From assembly GCA_031367285.1 (NCBI GenBank), contig JANLPN010000495.1, positions 1-9,211 on the forward strand: a stretch of DNA of 9,211 nucleotides. Reading direction: 5' to 3'. Within the stretch, counting starts at the first letter, position 1; every line of letters starts with the position of its first letter. Both the position numbers and the translations under genes were made by a program. The stretch comes from CAISIP01 sp031367285 (GTDB taxonomy: Bacteria > Pseudomonadota > Gammaproteobacteria > Burkholderiales > Burkholderiaceae_C). The notes beneath the pieces were generated by a model. The model saw only the letters and a program-made list of their open reading frames with translations. It was not told where the DNA came from and ran no database searches. Positions 1 through 6,310 of the stretch are shown piece after piece.

Positions 1-729
1 GCTCACGGGCGGCACCAGGATGTAGCCGGCCCCGCGCACCGACTTGATGATCCGCGGGTCTTCGGCGTCAAGCTCCAGCTTCTTGCGCAGGCGGCCTACC
101 TGCACGTCGATCGTGCGGTCGAAGGGGCCGGCCTCGCGGCGCCGGGTATGTTCCAGCAACAGGTCGCGCGACAACACGCGTCCCGGCCGCTGCACGAAAA
201 CACATAACAGGTCGAACTCCCCGCCGGTCAACGCCACCTCCTGCCCCTGCGCGTCCGTCAGGCGGCGTGCCACGGTATCGAGCTGCCAACCGGCAAAAAC
301 AAAGCGGGTGCGCGGTGGTGCGGGCACCGTCGCAGCCTGAAGCTCGCCCAAGGCCATGCGACGCAACACGGCATGGATACGCGCCAGCAGCTCGCGCAAA
401 TCGAACGGCTTGGTCACATAGTCGTCCGCCCCGACCTCCAGGCCCACCACCTTGTCCACTGAATCTCCGCGACCGGTCACGATCACGAGGCCACAGCGCC
501 ACTGCTCGCGCAACGTGCGCGCAATCAAAAAACCATCTTCACCGGGAAGCCCCAGATCAAGCAGCACCAGCGCCGGAGGGTCTGACGGCATCAGGGCCAT
601 CAGGGATCTTCCGTTGTGCAATTGCGTGACGCGGTAACCGTGGCTTTGCAGGTAACCCGCCAGCAACACGGTGATATCGACCTCGTCGTCGAGGATGGCG
701 ATGTGGAGGGAGGACGTCGCGGCAGGCAT
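1..729 (-). CDS. OmpR/PhoB-family response regulator, 3' end cut by window edge
   Basis: A two-component response regulator that should bind DNA once phosphorylated by a partner histidine kinase. The frame is open from an ATG at 729 to base 1 (243 codons, no stop seen), so only the last few residues can be missing. Residues 8-122 form the receiver domain: acidic pair D14-D15, phospho-acceptor D58 in LLDLGLPGEDG, T85, and K107 in the VTKPF motif. Residues 143-240 form a winged-helix output domain with ALTGGEFDLL, the RTIDVQVGRLRKKLE recognition helix region, and the typical ending KSVRGAGYIL. No kinase is visible; it may lie beyond the left edge. The start has no clear Shine-Dalgarno sequence, but the receiver begins right after it (HIAILDDE). 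The gene is divergent from the baeRF-like gene, and a palindromic operator lies in the shared spacer. Family assignment is firm; the signal sensed is unknown. Confidence 0.95.
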   Translation of the reverse strand, partial: MPAATSSLHIAILDDEVDITVLLAGYLQSHGYRVTQLHNGRSLMALMPSDPPALVLLDLGLPGEDGFLIARTLREQWRCGLVIVTGRGDSVDKVVGLEVGADDYVTKPFDLRELLARIHAVLRRMALGELQAATVPAPPRTRFVFAGWQLDTVARRLTDAQGQEVALTGGEFDLLCVFVQRPGRVLSRDLLLEHTRRREAGPFDRTIDVQVGRLRKKLELDAEDPRIIKSVRGAGYILVPPVS

Positions 730-794
730 CAGATCGGGCAGCTTAACAGCTTTGCTCCGGAGCGCGAACCGGCCCGGCCGGGCGATGCCACCTG

Positions 795-837
795 TGTGGG
801 GCAGCGCACAGACCGCGGGCGGCGGCGCCGCTACTCT
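795..837 (+). promoter_or_regulatory. CRP-like palindrome plus -10 element for the baeRF-like gene
   Basis: TGTGGG-GCAG-CGCACA at 795-810 is followed by GAC and, after exactly 21 nt, by TACTCT at 832-837. The palindrome centre (802.5) would be at -41.5 from a start at about 844, the class II activator position. The start codon is at 845, so the predicted transcript is leaderless or nearly so. The same palindrome could also influence the divergent response regulator gene, but no -10 is seen at matching distance on that strand. The motif is visible directly; binding is inferred from five similar sites in the window. Confidence 0.6.
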
Positions 838-844
838 TGACCGC

Positions 845-1225
845 ATGACCCTCTTCCATGCCGTCGCTTTCGTCGACCACCAATCCGCCCAGGTGCTGCA
901 GTTCGGCTCTGAACATGCCGTGGAGCGCAAGGTACACGCACACACCCACACCACCCGCAAACACGGCAGCGGCGTGCGTACGGAGCACGAGTTCTTCGGC
1001 GCCGTATGCGACGCGCTGGAAGGCATTGCGGAGGTGCTTGTCACCGGCGGGCACACAGGTCTGGCCGACTTTCGCCACTACGCCGAAAAACACCGTCCGC
1101 TGACGGCGGCGCGTATCGTGGGCTACGAAGTGGTGGACCACCCAAGCGAAAACCAGCTGGTGGCGCTGGCGCGCAAGCACTTCGCCAAATACGACCAGAT
1201 GGGCGGCACGCCACTACCCACTTGA
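845..1225 (+). CDS. baeRF/eRF1-like 'translational machinery' protein
   Basis: A 126-residue soluble protein resembling the small bacterial proteins annotated as 'translational machinery protein', related to archaeo-eukaryotic release factor (eRF1-like) domains. Visible hallmarks are the N-terminal strand FHAVAFVDHQSAQVLQF (residues 4-20), a His-rich loop at 31-40, the strand-turn VLVTGGHTGLADFRHYAEKH (64-83) and the C-terminal VDHPSENQLVALARKHF (97-113). Family members are predicted to act at the ribosome in rescue, hibernation or stress; that is known only as prediction, and no catalytic GGQ is present. The ATG at 845 was chosen because the family begins directly with this strand. There is no Shine-Dalgarno sequence, which fits the predicted near-leaderless transcript. 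An in-frame ATG at 671 would add a low-complexity extension across the promoter and was rejected. The gene is convergent with the 73-aa gene. Confidence 0.82.
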   Translation: MTLFHAVAFVDHQSAQVLQFGSEHAVERKVHAHTHTTRKHGSGVRTEHEFFGAVCDALEGIAEVLVTGGHTGLADFRHYAEKHRPLTAARIVGYEVVDHPSENQLVALARKHFAKYDQMGGTPLPT

Positions 1226-1302
1226 CGCCGAAGCCGCGCTGGCGTTGAGCGTGGCGGTCTGCCGCGGCGCGAGGGCCCGCGGGGTTGACCGGTATTGCGG
1301 GT

Positions 1303-1524
1303 TCAGTCCAGCAAGAGCAGGTGGCCGGCATCAGCCGCCGCCTTGACGGTATCGACCGCCAGCACGGCCGAACTTTGGCCGGTGGGGCCCCAGATGATGT
1401 CTACCCGGCGCTCGTCGATGCGCTCCAGCAGGCACGGCCCGGCGGGGATGTGGCTTTGTTTTCCGGCCGCCGTAAAGTAGGGCACCGGCTCCATGAGCCG
1501 GGCATTGTGGGTGGTAGTTGCCAT
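1303..1524 (-). CDS. Small hypothetical protein (73 aa)
   Basis: Not recognised. A 73-residue soluble protein with no signal peptide or membrane helix. Its middle, LLERIDERRVDIIWGPTGQSSAVLAVDTVKAAADAGHLLLLD (residues 32-73), reads like a compact alpha/beta or beta-barrel fold ending in hydrophobic residues. It lies 43 bp after the PRC-barrel gene on the same strand and probably shares its transcript. The start at 1524 has a weak GAGAG about 10 nt upstream; an alternative in-frame ATG at 1494 would give 63 residues (MEPVPYF). The frame is open further upstream into the PRC-barrel gene, but that extension is antisense-like and Pro/Arg-rich, so it was not used. That the gene is real rests on its position, size and non-biased composition. 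Confidence 0.55.
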   Translation of the reverse strand: MATTTHNARLMEPVPYFTAAGKQSHIPAGPCLLERIDERRVDIIWGPTGQSSAVLAVDTVKAAADAGHLLLLD

Positions 1525-1567
1525 GTTGAACCAGCTCTCGGGAGTCGGCGCGCGCGCAATCCGTAAA

Positions 1568-2371
1568 TTACACGCCGTCCCAATATCCAGCGCGCCGGTA
1601 GTGTTTGTAGATGGCGCTTTCCTGTGTGCGGTCCAGCTCCGCGGACGGCTCGTAGGGCGGCGCATCCTTGACCGCCTGGCGCGTCATGTCCACCGACACG
1701 GTCGAGTCGGCCCAGCTCACCTCCTGTATCCACTGCGGTGCGATCAACACCTTGTGGCCGAGCCACCAGTTGCTGGTGTCCACCACCAGGTAGCGGATGG
1801 CCCAGGTCTGCTCGTCCACCAACAGGCCCTGCACGTGGCCGATATCGCCATCGCTGGCGTGCAGGTGGTAGGACGTCACCTCTTTGCAGCTGCGCAGGTG
1901 CGGGTTGCCGTCGTTGTGTTCAGTGGCTTGCGCCTGGACATAGGCCTGTTCGGATTCCAGCCGTCGCTCAGCCGGGGATTCCAGCAGGCCGCCCGCGCCG
2001 GGGATCATCATGCCCGGGTACATTTCGCCCCCCCACAGGCTGGTGCCGCCCCAGTAATAGGGGTAGTTGTAGTAGGTAAGGTACTGCTCTTCGTGCTGGC
2101 GCGAGACCGGTTTATCGGTGTCGATATCGGGGCTGTTCTTCACCTGCTCTTTGGTCATCGACACCCGAAACTGCTTTTTGGCCCAGTTCGGTTGCGTAAT
2201 GGCCACCGGCGATACCAGCACCTTGCGGCTCGACAACCAGCTACCGGCATCCACCACCAGGTAGCGGACGACCCAGGCCTGGTCGTCAAAGTAGAAATCC
2301 TTGACGTGGCCGATGCTGCCTTCGGCCGCTTCGATCGCGTAGTCCAACAAGTCGTTTGTGTTGCGCAACAT
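1568..2371 (-). CDS. Tandem PRC-barrel domain protein
   Basis: A 267-residue cytoplasmic protein with two PRC-barrel domains, the small beta-barrel found in photosynthetic reaction-centre H subunits and in RimM. Domain 1 spans about residues 1-75 (AAEGSIGHVKDFYFDDQAWVVRYLVVDAG...RKVLVSP) and domain 2 about 160-236 (ASDGDIGHVQGLLVDEQTWAIRYLVVDTS...HKVLIAP); the two are clearly duplicated versions of each other. Between them, residues 97-130 form a Tyr/Trp/Gly/Met-rich linker (YLTYYNYPYYWGG and MYPGMMIPG). Family members in betaproteobacteria are often linked to stress, but no reaction is known. The ATG at 2371 is supported by a strong AAGGAGA Shine-Dalgarno about 6 nt upstream. The gene is divergent from DUF2127-VIT and followed by the 73-aa gene. 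A CRP-like palindrome and -10 element lie at the right distance upstream. Confidence 0.93.
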   Translation of the reverse strand: MLRNTNDLLDYAIEAAEGSIGHVKDFYFDDQAWVVRYLVVDAGSWLSSRKVLVSPVAITQPNWAKKQFRVSMTKEQVKNSPDIDTDKPVSRQHEEQYLTYYNYPYYWGGTSLWGGEMYPGMMIPGAGGLLESPAERRLESEQAYVQAQATEHNDGNPHLRSCKEVTSYHLHASDGDIGHVQGLLVDEQTWAIRYLVVDTSNWWLGHKVLIAPQWIQEVSWADSTVSVDMTRQAVKDAPPYEPSAELDRTQESAIYKHYRRAGYWDGV

Positions 2372-2405
2372 GGTACTTCTCCTTCAAGAGTAGGGGTGTT
2401 CGCCC

Positions 2406-2449
2406 AGTGTCAACGTGCATCCGACAAGGCGTCTGTGCGTTATCGCACC
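2406..2449 (-). promoter_or_regulatory. CRP-like palindrome plus -10 element for the PRC-barrel gene
   Basis: On the minus strand the palindrome reads GGTGCG-ATAA-CGCACA (2449 down to 2434), followed directly by GAC and, after 22 nt, by the hexamer GACACT (2411-2406). The predicted start is near 2399, giving a leader of about 28 nt that keeps the strong Shine-Dalgarno intact. The palindrome centre is at about -42.5. Five of six bases pair symmetrically in each arm. Binding by a Crp/Fnr-like activator is inferred. Confidence 0.6.
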
Positions 2450-2486
2450 CAAGTCCGCATCGTCGCGCGTATCTGCTGTTCGCGGC

Positions 2487-2500
2487 TTGACGGGGATCAA
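2487..2500 (+). promoter_or_regulatory. FNR/ANR-type box upstream of DUF2127-VIT
   Basis: TTGAC-GGGG-ATCAA matches the FNR/ANR consensus TTGAT-N4-ATCAA at 9 of 10 specified positions. It lies in the 228-bp divergent spacer between the PRC-barrel gene and the DUF2127 gene. A -10-like CAAAAT follows at 2525-2530, 24 nt from the box, which would put the box centre near -43.5, close to but not exactly the ideal -41.5. It suggests oxygen-responsive activation of the DUF2127-VIT pair. The site is unlike the TGTGCG-type palindrome in the same spacer, so the two divergent units may answer to different regulators. Confidence 0.6.
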
Positions 2501-2599
2501 GCTCCGGCCCTGGCGTGCTGCTGGCAAAATCAGGTGCATGGATGGCAACAAGGGCACAAAAAGCGGCATGGCAAATTCCTGGCCCGTGCGGACCCGGCA

Positions 2600-3061
2600 A
2601 TGAAAAGCCGCGCGCTGCACCTTATCGCGCTGTTCGAAGGGCTCAAGGGCCTGGCCGCCATTGCGGCCAGCCTGGGGCTGCTGGGCCTGGCGCACCGCGA
2701 CGTGCGCGGCCTGGCCTATGCGCTGATAGGCCACTTCCACCTCAACCCGGATGCCCATTACCCCAGGCTGCTGCTGTCGTATGCCGACCTGCTGGTCAAT
2801 ACCAACCTGCGCTCGGTGGTGCTGCTGGCCTGGGCCTATGCCACCATCCGCCTGCTGGAAGGCTACGGCTTGTGGAAAGACCGCGCCTGGGCCGAATGGC
2901 TGGCGGCCCTCTCCGGCGCGATTTACGTGCCGGTGGAGATAAACCATCTGGTGCACCACGCCACGTTTGCCAACGCCTTGGTGCTGGCCGGCAACGTGGC
3001 CGTGGTGGCCTACATGGTGTGGCGCCTGTGGCGCCGGCGTGCCGGTGACAATACGGCATGA
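2600..3061 (+). CDS. DUF2127-type small integral membrane protein
   Basis: A 153-residue inner-membrane protein with about four hydrophobic segments (roughly residues 8-30, 70-90, 100-118 and 123-143). The N-terminus ALHLIALFEGLKGLAAIAASLGLL and the C-terminal region RLLEGYGLWKDRAWAEWLAALSGAIYVPVEINHLVHH are typical of DUF2127 proteins, whose function is unknown. The start at 2600 was chosen because the family motif begins at once; its Shine-Dalgarno is weak. The open frame upstream of 2600 is antisense to the PRC-barrel gene and is not coding. The stop overlaps the next start (ATGA at 3058-3061), so translation of the metal transporter is probably coupled to it. That coupling hints at a joint role with the transporter, which is inference. 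Confidence 0.88.
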   Translation: MKSRALHLIALFEGLKGLAAIAASLGLLGLAHRDVRGLAYALIGHFHLNPDAHYPRLLLSYADLLVNTNLRSVVLLAWAYATIRLLEGYGLWKDRAWAEWLAALSGAIYVPVEINHLVHHATFANALVLAGNVAVVAYMVWRLWRRRAGDNTA

Positions 3062-3759
3062 AATATTTGCACCGCCATGCCGAGCGCCACCGTACCGACC
3101 GCATTGGCTGGCTGCGCGCGGCGGTGCTGGGCGCCAACGACGGCATTGTCTCCACCGCCAGCCTGGTGGTGGGTGTGGCGGCTGCCAGCGCCAGCCATGC
3201 CAGCATCCTGATGACCGGCGTGGCCGGCCTGGTGGCCGGGGCCATGTCGATGGCGGCCGGCGAATATGTGTCGGTGCATTCGCAGGCCGACACGGAAAAA
3301 GCCGATCTGTCGCGCGAACGCCTGGAAATCGAAACCGACCCGGCGGCCGAACAGCGCGAGTTGACGGCGATTTATGTCGGCCGGGGGCTGGATGCCAGGC
3401 TGGCCCAGCAGGTGGCTGGGCAGCTGATGCAACACGACGCGCTCGGTGCCCACGCGCGCGATGAGCTCGGCATTTCAGAGACGCTCAGCGCACGGCCGGT
3501 GCAGGCCGCACTGGCGTCGGCCGCCAGTTTTGCCGTGGGCGCGGTGCTACCGCTGCTGGTCACCGCCTTGGCGCCGGAACGCAGTCTGCTGCCGTGGGTG
3601 TTTGGCATGTCGCTGATGTTCCTGGCCTTGCTCGGCGCGGTTGCGGCACGCGTGGGCGGGGCGGGCATTGCTGTAGGCGCCTGGCGGGTCACCCTGTGGG
3701 GCGCGCTGGCGATGGCGATCACCGCCGGTGCTGGTGCGCTGTTCGGCGCGCTGGGCTGA
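3058..3759 (+). CDS. VIT1/CCC1-family iron/manganese transporter
   Basis: A 233-residue inner-membrane protein of the vacuolar iron transporter family, which moves Fe2+ or Mn2+ out of the cytoplasm. Hallmarks are N-terminal HRTDRIGWLRAAVLGANDGIVSTASLVVGV (residues 11-40) and MTGVAGLVAGAMSMAAGEYVSV (52-73). Next comes a hydrophilic Glu/Asp-rich segment (about 75-145, many Glu between 80 and 101) matching the cytoplasmic metal-binding domain of the family. Three more membrane helices follow at about 150-172, 176-198 and 208-232, giving five in all. Length is usual for bacterial members. It overlaps the DUF2127 gene by 4 nt and probably depends on the same promoter with its FNR-type box. It ends 15 bp from the convergent end of Crp/Fnr gene 1. 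The exact metal cannot be told from sequence. Confidence 0.95.
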   Translation: MKYLHRHAERHRTDRIGWLRAAVLGANDGIVSTASLVVGVAAASASHASILMTGVAGLVAGAMSMAAGEYVSVHSQADTEKADLSRERLEIETDPAAEQRELTAIYVGRGLDARLAQQVAGQLMQHDALGAHARDELGISETLSARPVQAALASAASFAVGAVLPLLVTALAPERSLLPWVFGMSLMFLALLGAVAARVGGAGIAVGAWRVTLWGALAMAITAGAGALFGALG

Positions 3760-3774
3760 GCAGGCCGCGGGTCG

Positions 3775-4467
3775 TTAGTCCAGCATGTCCGCGTAGGTCT
3801 GCCGGTCGGCCGCGTAGCAGCTGCACGCCGCGGCTTCCAGACCACTGCGGTCCAGCACCTTGAGTTCGCCGTGGCGGTATTCGATCAGTCCGCGGCGTTG
3901 CAGCGCCCCCGCCGCCATCGTCACCCCCACGCGGCGCACGCCCAGCATATAGGCCAGAAATTCGTGCGTTACGGGAAAGCGGTCGTTGTAGGCGCGGTCG
4001 TGGCTCATCAACAGCCAGCGCGCCAGGCGCGGTCCGATCTGGTGAAAACGCAGGCATCCGGCCGACGAGGCCAACTGGGCCATCAGCACATACAGGTAGC
4101 GGTTCAGCCGCTTTTGCAGCGCCGCGCTGTGCGCCAGCTCGCTGCGAAAGGCCGTGCTGCTCAAGCGCCATGCCGTGCCCTGGCCCTGCACCACGGCGTG
4201 CATGGGCGCCGTCACCACGCCCAGCGCCAACTGGGCCCCGAGCATGCCTTCGCGTCCCACCATGCCCACCTCCAGCGCGGGCTCCCCATCTACCACGGCC
4301 AATAGCGAAATGAAGCCATCAATCGGAAAGTACACATGCCTGGTCGGCTTGCCGGGTTCGTACAACACCTCGCTGAGCACCAGCGGAACCGGCTCGCAGC
4401 GGCTCAGCAGCCGCACCCGGTCCTTGCGCGGAAGGCTGTCTATCAGGTGGTTCTCAACGGTTGCCAA
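3775..4467 (-). CDS. Crp/Fnr-superfamily regulator 1 (divergent paralogue, TTG start)
   Basis: A 230-residue transcription regulator with an N-terminal cyclic-nucleotide-binding-like beta-roll (about residues 20-125, with VLYEPGKPTRHVYFPIDGFISLL and VGREGMLGAQ), a long dimer helix and a C-terminal winged helix (about 160-212). The recognition helix reads GVRRVGVTMAAGALQ: the Arg equivalent to CRP R180 is kept (R179) but the Glu equivalent to CRP E181 is Val (V180). The beta-roll lacks the CRP cAMP motif, and there is no N-terminal cysteine cluster like FNR, so the ligand is unknown. The start is TTG at 4467, supported by GGAG with a 6-nt spacer and no nearby in-frame ATG. It is preceded by a degenerate copy of the CRP-like palindrome, suggesting regulation by itself or a neighbour. 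Confidence 0.9.
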   Translation of the reverse strand: MATVENHLIDSLPRKDRVRLLSRCEPVPLVLSEVLYEPGKPTRHVYFPIDGFISLLAVVDGEPALEVGMVGREGMLGAQLALGVVTAPMHAVVQGQGTAWRLSSTAFRSELAHSAALQKRLNRYLYVLMAQLASSAGCLRFHQIGPRLARWLLMSHDRAYNDRFPVTHEFLAYMLGVRRVGVTMAAGALQRRGLIEYRHGELKVLDRSGLEAAACSCYAADRQTYADMLD

Positions 4468-4554
4468 AGCGATCTCCAGGTGGTGGACCCTGAAGGCATG
4501 GGAGCGGGCGGAACTCGCCCTGCCGGCATATGCCGTATTCCTTCAAGATGCCCC

Positions 4555-4597
4555 AGTGTGACCCTCTACAGACCGCGCTACTGTTCGCCAGCGCACC
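4555..4597 (-). promoter_or_regulatory. CRP-like palindrome plus -10 element for Crp/Fnr gene 1
   Basis: On the minus strand, GGTGCG-CTGG-CGAACA (4597 down to 4582) is followed after exactly 21 nt by CACACT (4560-4555). The centre would be at -41.5 from a start near 4548, leaving a leader of about 80 nt. This copy has one mismatch in the proximal arm (CGAACA) and has GTA in place of the GAC that follows the other sites, so it is the weakest of the minus-strand set. The identical hexamer CACACT occurs in the GAF promoter. Confidence 0.45.
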
Positions 4598-4636
4598 AAG
4601 CCGTCAAAAATATTCAGTCGCTGCCGCGGGCGCTCC

Positions 4637-5368
4637 TCAGGCCGCGAGCGGCATCGGCAGCAAGCGGCGAAATTCCTTGCCTGCGGCCGCGTAACACTCA
4701 CAGGTGCGGTTTTCCAGCCGGTTGCGGTCCAGCACATTGATGTGCCCGCGGCTGTAGCGTATGACTCCGGCCTGCTGCAACTTGAGCGCGGCAGCGGTCA
4801 CGCCCTCGCGGCGCACGCCCAGCAAGCTGGCCAGCAGCTCCTGGGTCATCGCCAATTCGTCGGTCGGCAACCGGTCCAGGCCCAGCAGGATGCGGCGGCA
4901 AATTTGCTGGTCGATCGAATGGTAGCGATTGCACAGCGCGGTCTGGGCTACCTGCGATATCACTGCCTGGGCATAACGCAGCAGCAAAGTGAGCACCGGG
5001 CCGGAGCTTTCCACCTCTTCCTTCACCATTTGCGCGCGCAGCCGGTAGGCCTGCCCGGCGCTCTGCACCACGGCTTGGCTGGGCGTGGCGTTGCCGCCCA
5101 TGAACAGCGAGATGCCTACCACCCCGTCATTGCCCACCACGGCAACTTCGGTCGACCCCCCGTCCTGTGTCAGGTACACCAGCGAAACGATGGCGGTGGT
5201 CGGAAAGTACACATACGACGCGGAACGGCCCGACTCGCAGAGCACCTGGCCCAGCGGCAAATCGACCCGTTCCAGCAGTGGTTGCCAGCGGTGCCAATCG
5301 GCATTGGGCAGGGCTGCAAGCAACTGGTTCGCGCGCGGATCGGTGACTTGGCATGGGAATAGTTTCAT
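4637..5368 (-). CDS. Crp/Fnr-superfamily regulator 2
   Basis: A 243-residue Crp/Fnr-type regulator with beta-roll sensor domain (about residues 25-130, including SYVYFPTTAIVSLVYL and VVGNDGVVGISLFMGG), dimer helix, and winged helix (about 174-220) with recognition segment GVRREGVTAAALKLQ. R187 and E188 correspond to CRP R180 and E181; the position of CRP R185 is not Arg. The C-terminal tail contains CECYAA. It aligns without gaps to regulator 3 over almost its whole length, with well over half of residues identical, so the two are duplicates. No CRP cAMP-binding signature and no FNR iron-sulphur cysteine cluster are visible. The ATG at 5368 has only a weak Shine-Dalgarno. Unlike its two relatives, it has no good palindrome in the 144-bp upstream spacer, and it may be read through from regulator 3. 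Confidence 0.93.
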   Translation of the reverse strand: MKLFPCQVTDPRANQLLAALPNADWHRWQPLLERVDLPLGQVLCESGRSASYVYFPTTAIVSLVYLTQDGGSTEVAVVGNDGVVGISLFMGGNATPSQAVVQSAGQAYRLRAQMVKEEVESSGPVLTLLLRYAQAVISQVAQTALCNRYHSIDQQICRRILLGLDRLPTDELAMTQELLASLLGVRREGVTAAALKLQQAGVIRYSRGHINVLDRNRLENRTCECYAAAGKEFRRLLPMPLAA

Positions 5369-5512
5369 GGTGGCGCTCGCTGTGTTGTACGAGTCCCCAT
5401 GATCAAACTCCGCGCTCCCTCGCGGTATCGGCGATGACCGGTTCCGGGTGTGGGTTCGGTCCTACAGCGAACACTTCATGCCAAGCGTCTGGAACGGGTG
5501 CGCATCACGCGC

Positions 5513-6232
5513 TCAGGCCGCCAGGCCCGCGGGCAACAGCCGGTCATACTCCCGCTTTACCACCGCATAACACTCGCAAGTACGTTTCTCCAGCCCCGGG
5601 CGGTCCAGCACCGAGATGCGGCCGCGCGCGTATTTGATCAGCCCGGCGTTCTGCAATTTAAGCGCACTTTCGGTCACGCCTTCGCGGCGCACCCCCAGCA
5701 TATTGGCGATCAATTCCTGCGTCATCACGAGCTCATTGCTCTGCAGGCGGTCCAGACTCAGCAGCAACCAGCGGCACAGCTGCTGGTCGAGCGAGTGGTG
5801 GCGGTTGCATACGGCCGTTTGCGACATCTGCGTAATCAGTGCCTGGGTATAACGCAGCAGCAGGTGCAGCACCGGGCCGGCACGGTTGAACTCGTCCTTC
5901 ATGGGTTTTGCTTCCAGCCTGAAGCCCGCACCGGCGCTCTGTACCACGGCGCGGCTGGGCGTGGACTCTCCGCCCATGAACAACGATATGCCGACCAAGC
6001 CTTCATAACCCACGACGGCAATCTCGGCCGAAGCGCCGTTTTCCATCACGTACAGCAAGGACACGATGGCGGTGGTCGGAAAGTACACATGGGTCAGCGT
6101 GCTGCCTGCCTCGTACAACACATGGCCCAGCGGCATATCGACCAATTCCAGCTGCGGCAGCCAGCGCCGCCACTCGGAGGCGGGCAGCGCAGCCAGCAGG
6201 TGGTTCTGCTTGGGATCGGGTGAAATGGCCAT
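5513..6232 (-). CDS. Crp/Fnr-superfamily regulator 3
   Basis: A 239-residue Crp/Fnr-type regulator: beta-roll sensor domain (about residues 20-125, with THVYFPTTAIVSLLYV and VVGYEGLVGISLFMGG), dimer helix and winged helix (170-215) with recognition segment GVRREGVTESALKLQ (R183, E184). The tail has CECYAVVKREY. The closest relative in the window is regulator 2. The ATG at 6232 was chosen over an in-frame ATG at 6352 because it has AGGAG 7 nt upstream, and because the longer form would begin inside the operator and run through the predicted -10 box. The ligand is unknown: key CRP cAMP contacts and FNR cysteines are absent. The gene has the best example of the palindrome plus -10 promoter, so it is a strong candidate both for autoregulation and for controlling the other sites; that link is inference. 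Confidence 0.93.
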   Translation of the reverse strand: MAISPDPKQNHLLAALPASEWRRWLPQLELVDMPLGHVLYEAGSTLTHVYFPTTAIVSLLYVMENGASAEIAVVGYEGLVGISLFMGGESTPSRAVVQSAGAGFRLEAKPMKDEFNRAGPVLHLLLRYTQALITQMSQTAVCNRHHSLDQQLCRWLLLSLDRLQSNELVMTQELIANMLGVRREGVTESALKLQNAGLIKYARGRISVLDRPGLEKRTCECYAVVKREYDRLLPAGLAA

Positions 6233-6310
6233 AGCGGCACTCCTGGGAGGTATGGCGCCGCAAATAGGCTCCGGAAATAGGCTCCGGGTGAGACACTGCG
6301 CGAAGCCTGA

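Noticed and set aside
671..844. N-terminal extension of the baeRF-like protein from ATG 671
   Set aside because: It would overlap the response regulator start and the promoter, and its sequence is low-complexity; the family begins at MTLFHAVAF.
1226..1302. GC-rich stretch with CCGCGG repeats between convergent genes as an intrinsic terminator
   Set aside because: No clean stem with a following T-run could be drawn on either strand.
2387..2413. TTGACA (minus strand, 2413-2408) as a sigma70 -35 box with TACTCT (2392-2387) as -10
   Set aside because: The spacer would be only 15 nt and the transcript would begin inside the Shine-Dalgarno of the PRC-barrel gene; the operator-spaced GACACT fits better.
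1493..2599. Long plus-strand open frame antisense to the PRC-barrel gene, continuous with the DUF2127 frame
   Set aside because: The minus-strand PRC-barrel protein has clear domain motifs and a strong Shine-Dalgarno, whereas the antisense translation resembles nothing; only the part from 2600 on is a real gene.
5497..5512. Possible CRP-like site upstream of regulator 2 (GGTGCG followed by CATCACGCGC)
   Set aside because: Only one arm matches; the second arm shares almost nothing with CGCACA and the candidate -10 (AAGTGT) is poor.
4950..6000. Similarity between the regulator 2 and 3 genes as a possible repeat or mobile element
   Set aside because: It is explained by paralogous coding sequences; no inverted terminal repeats, transposase or target duplications are seen.
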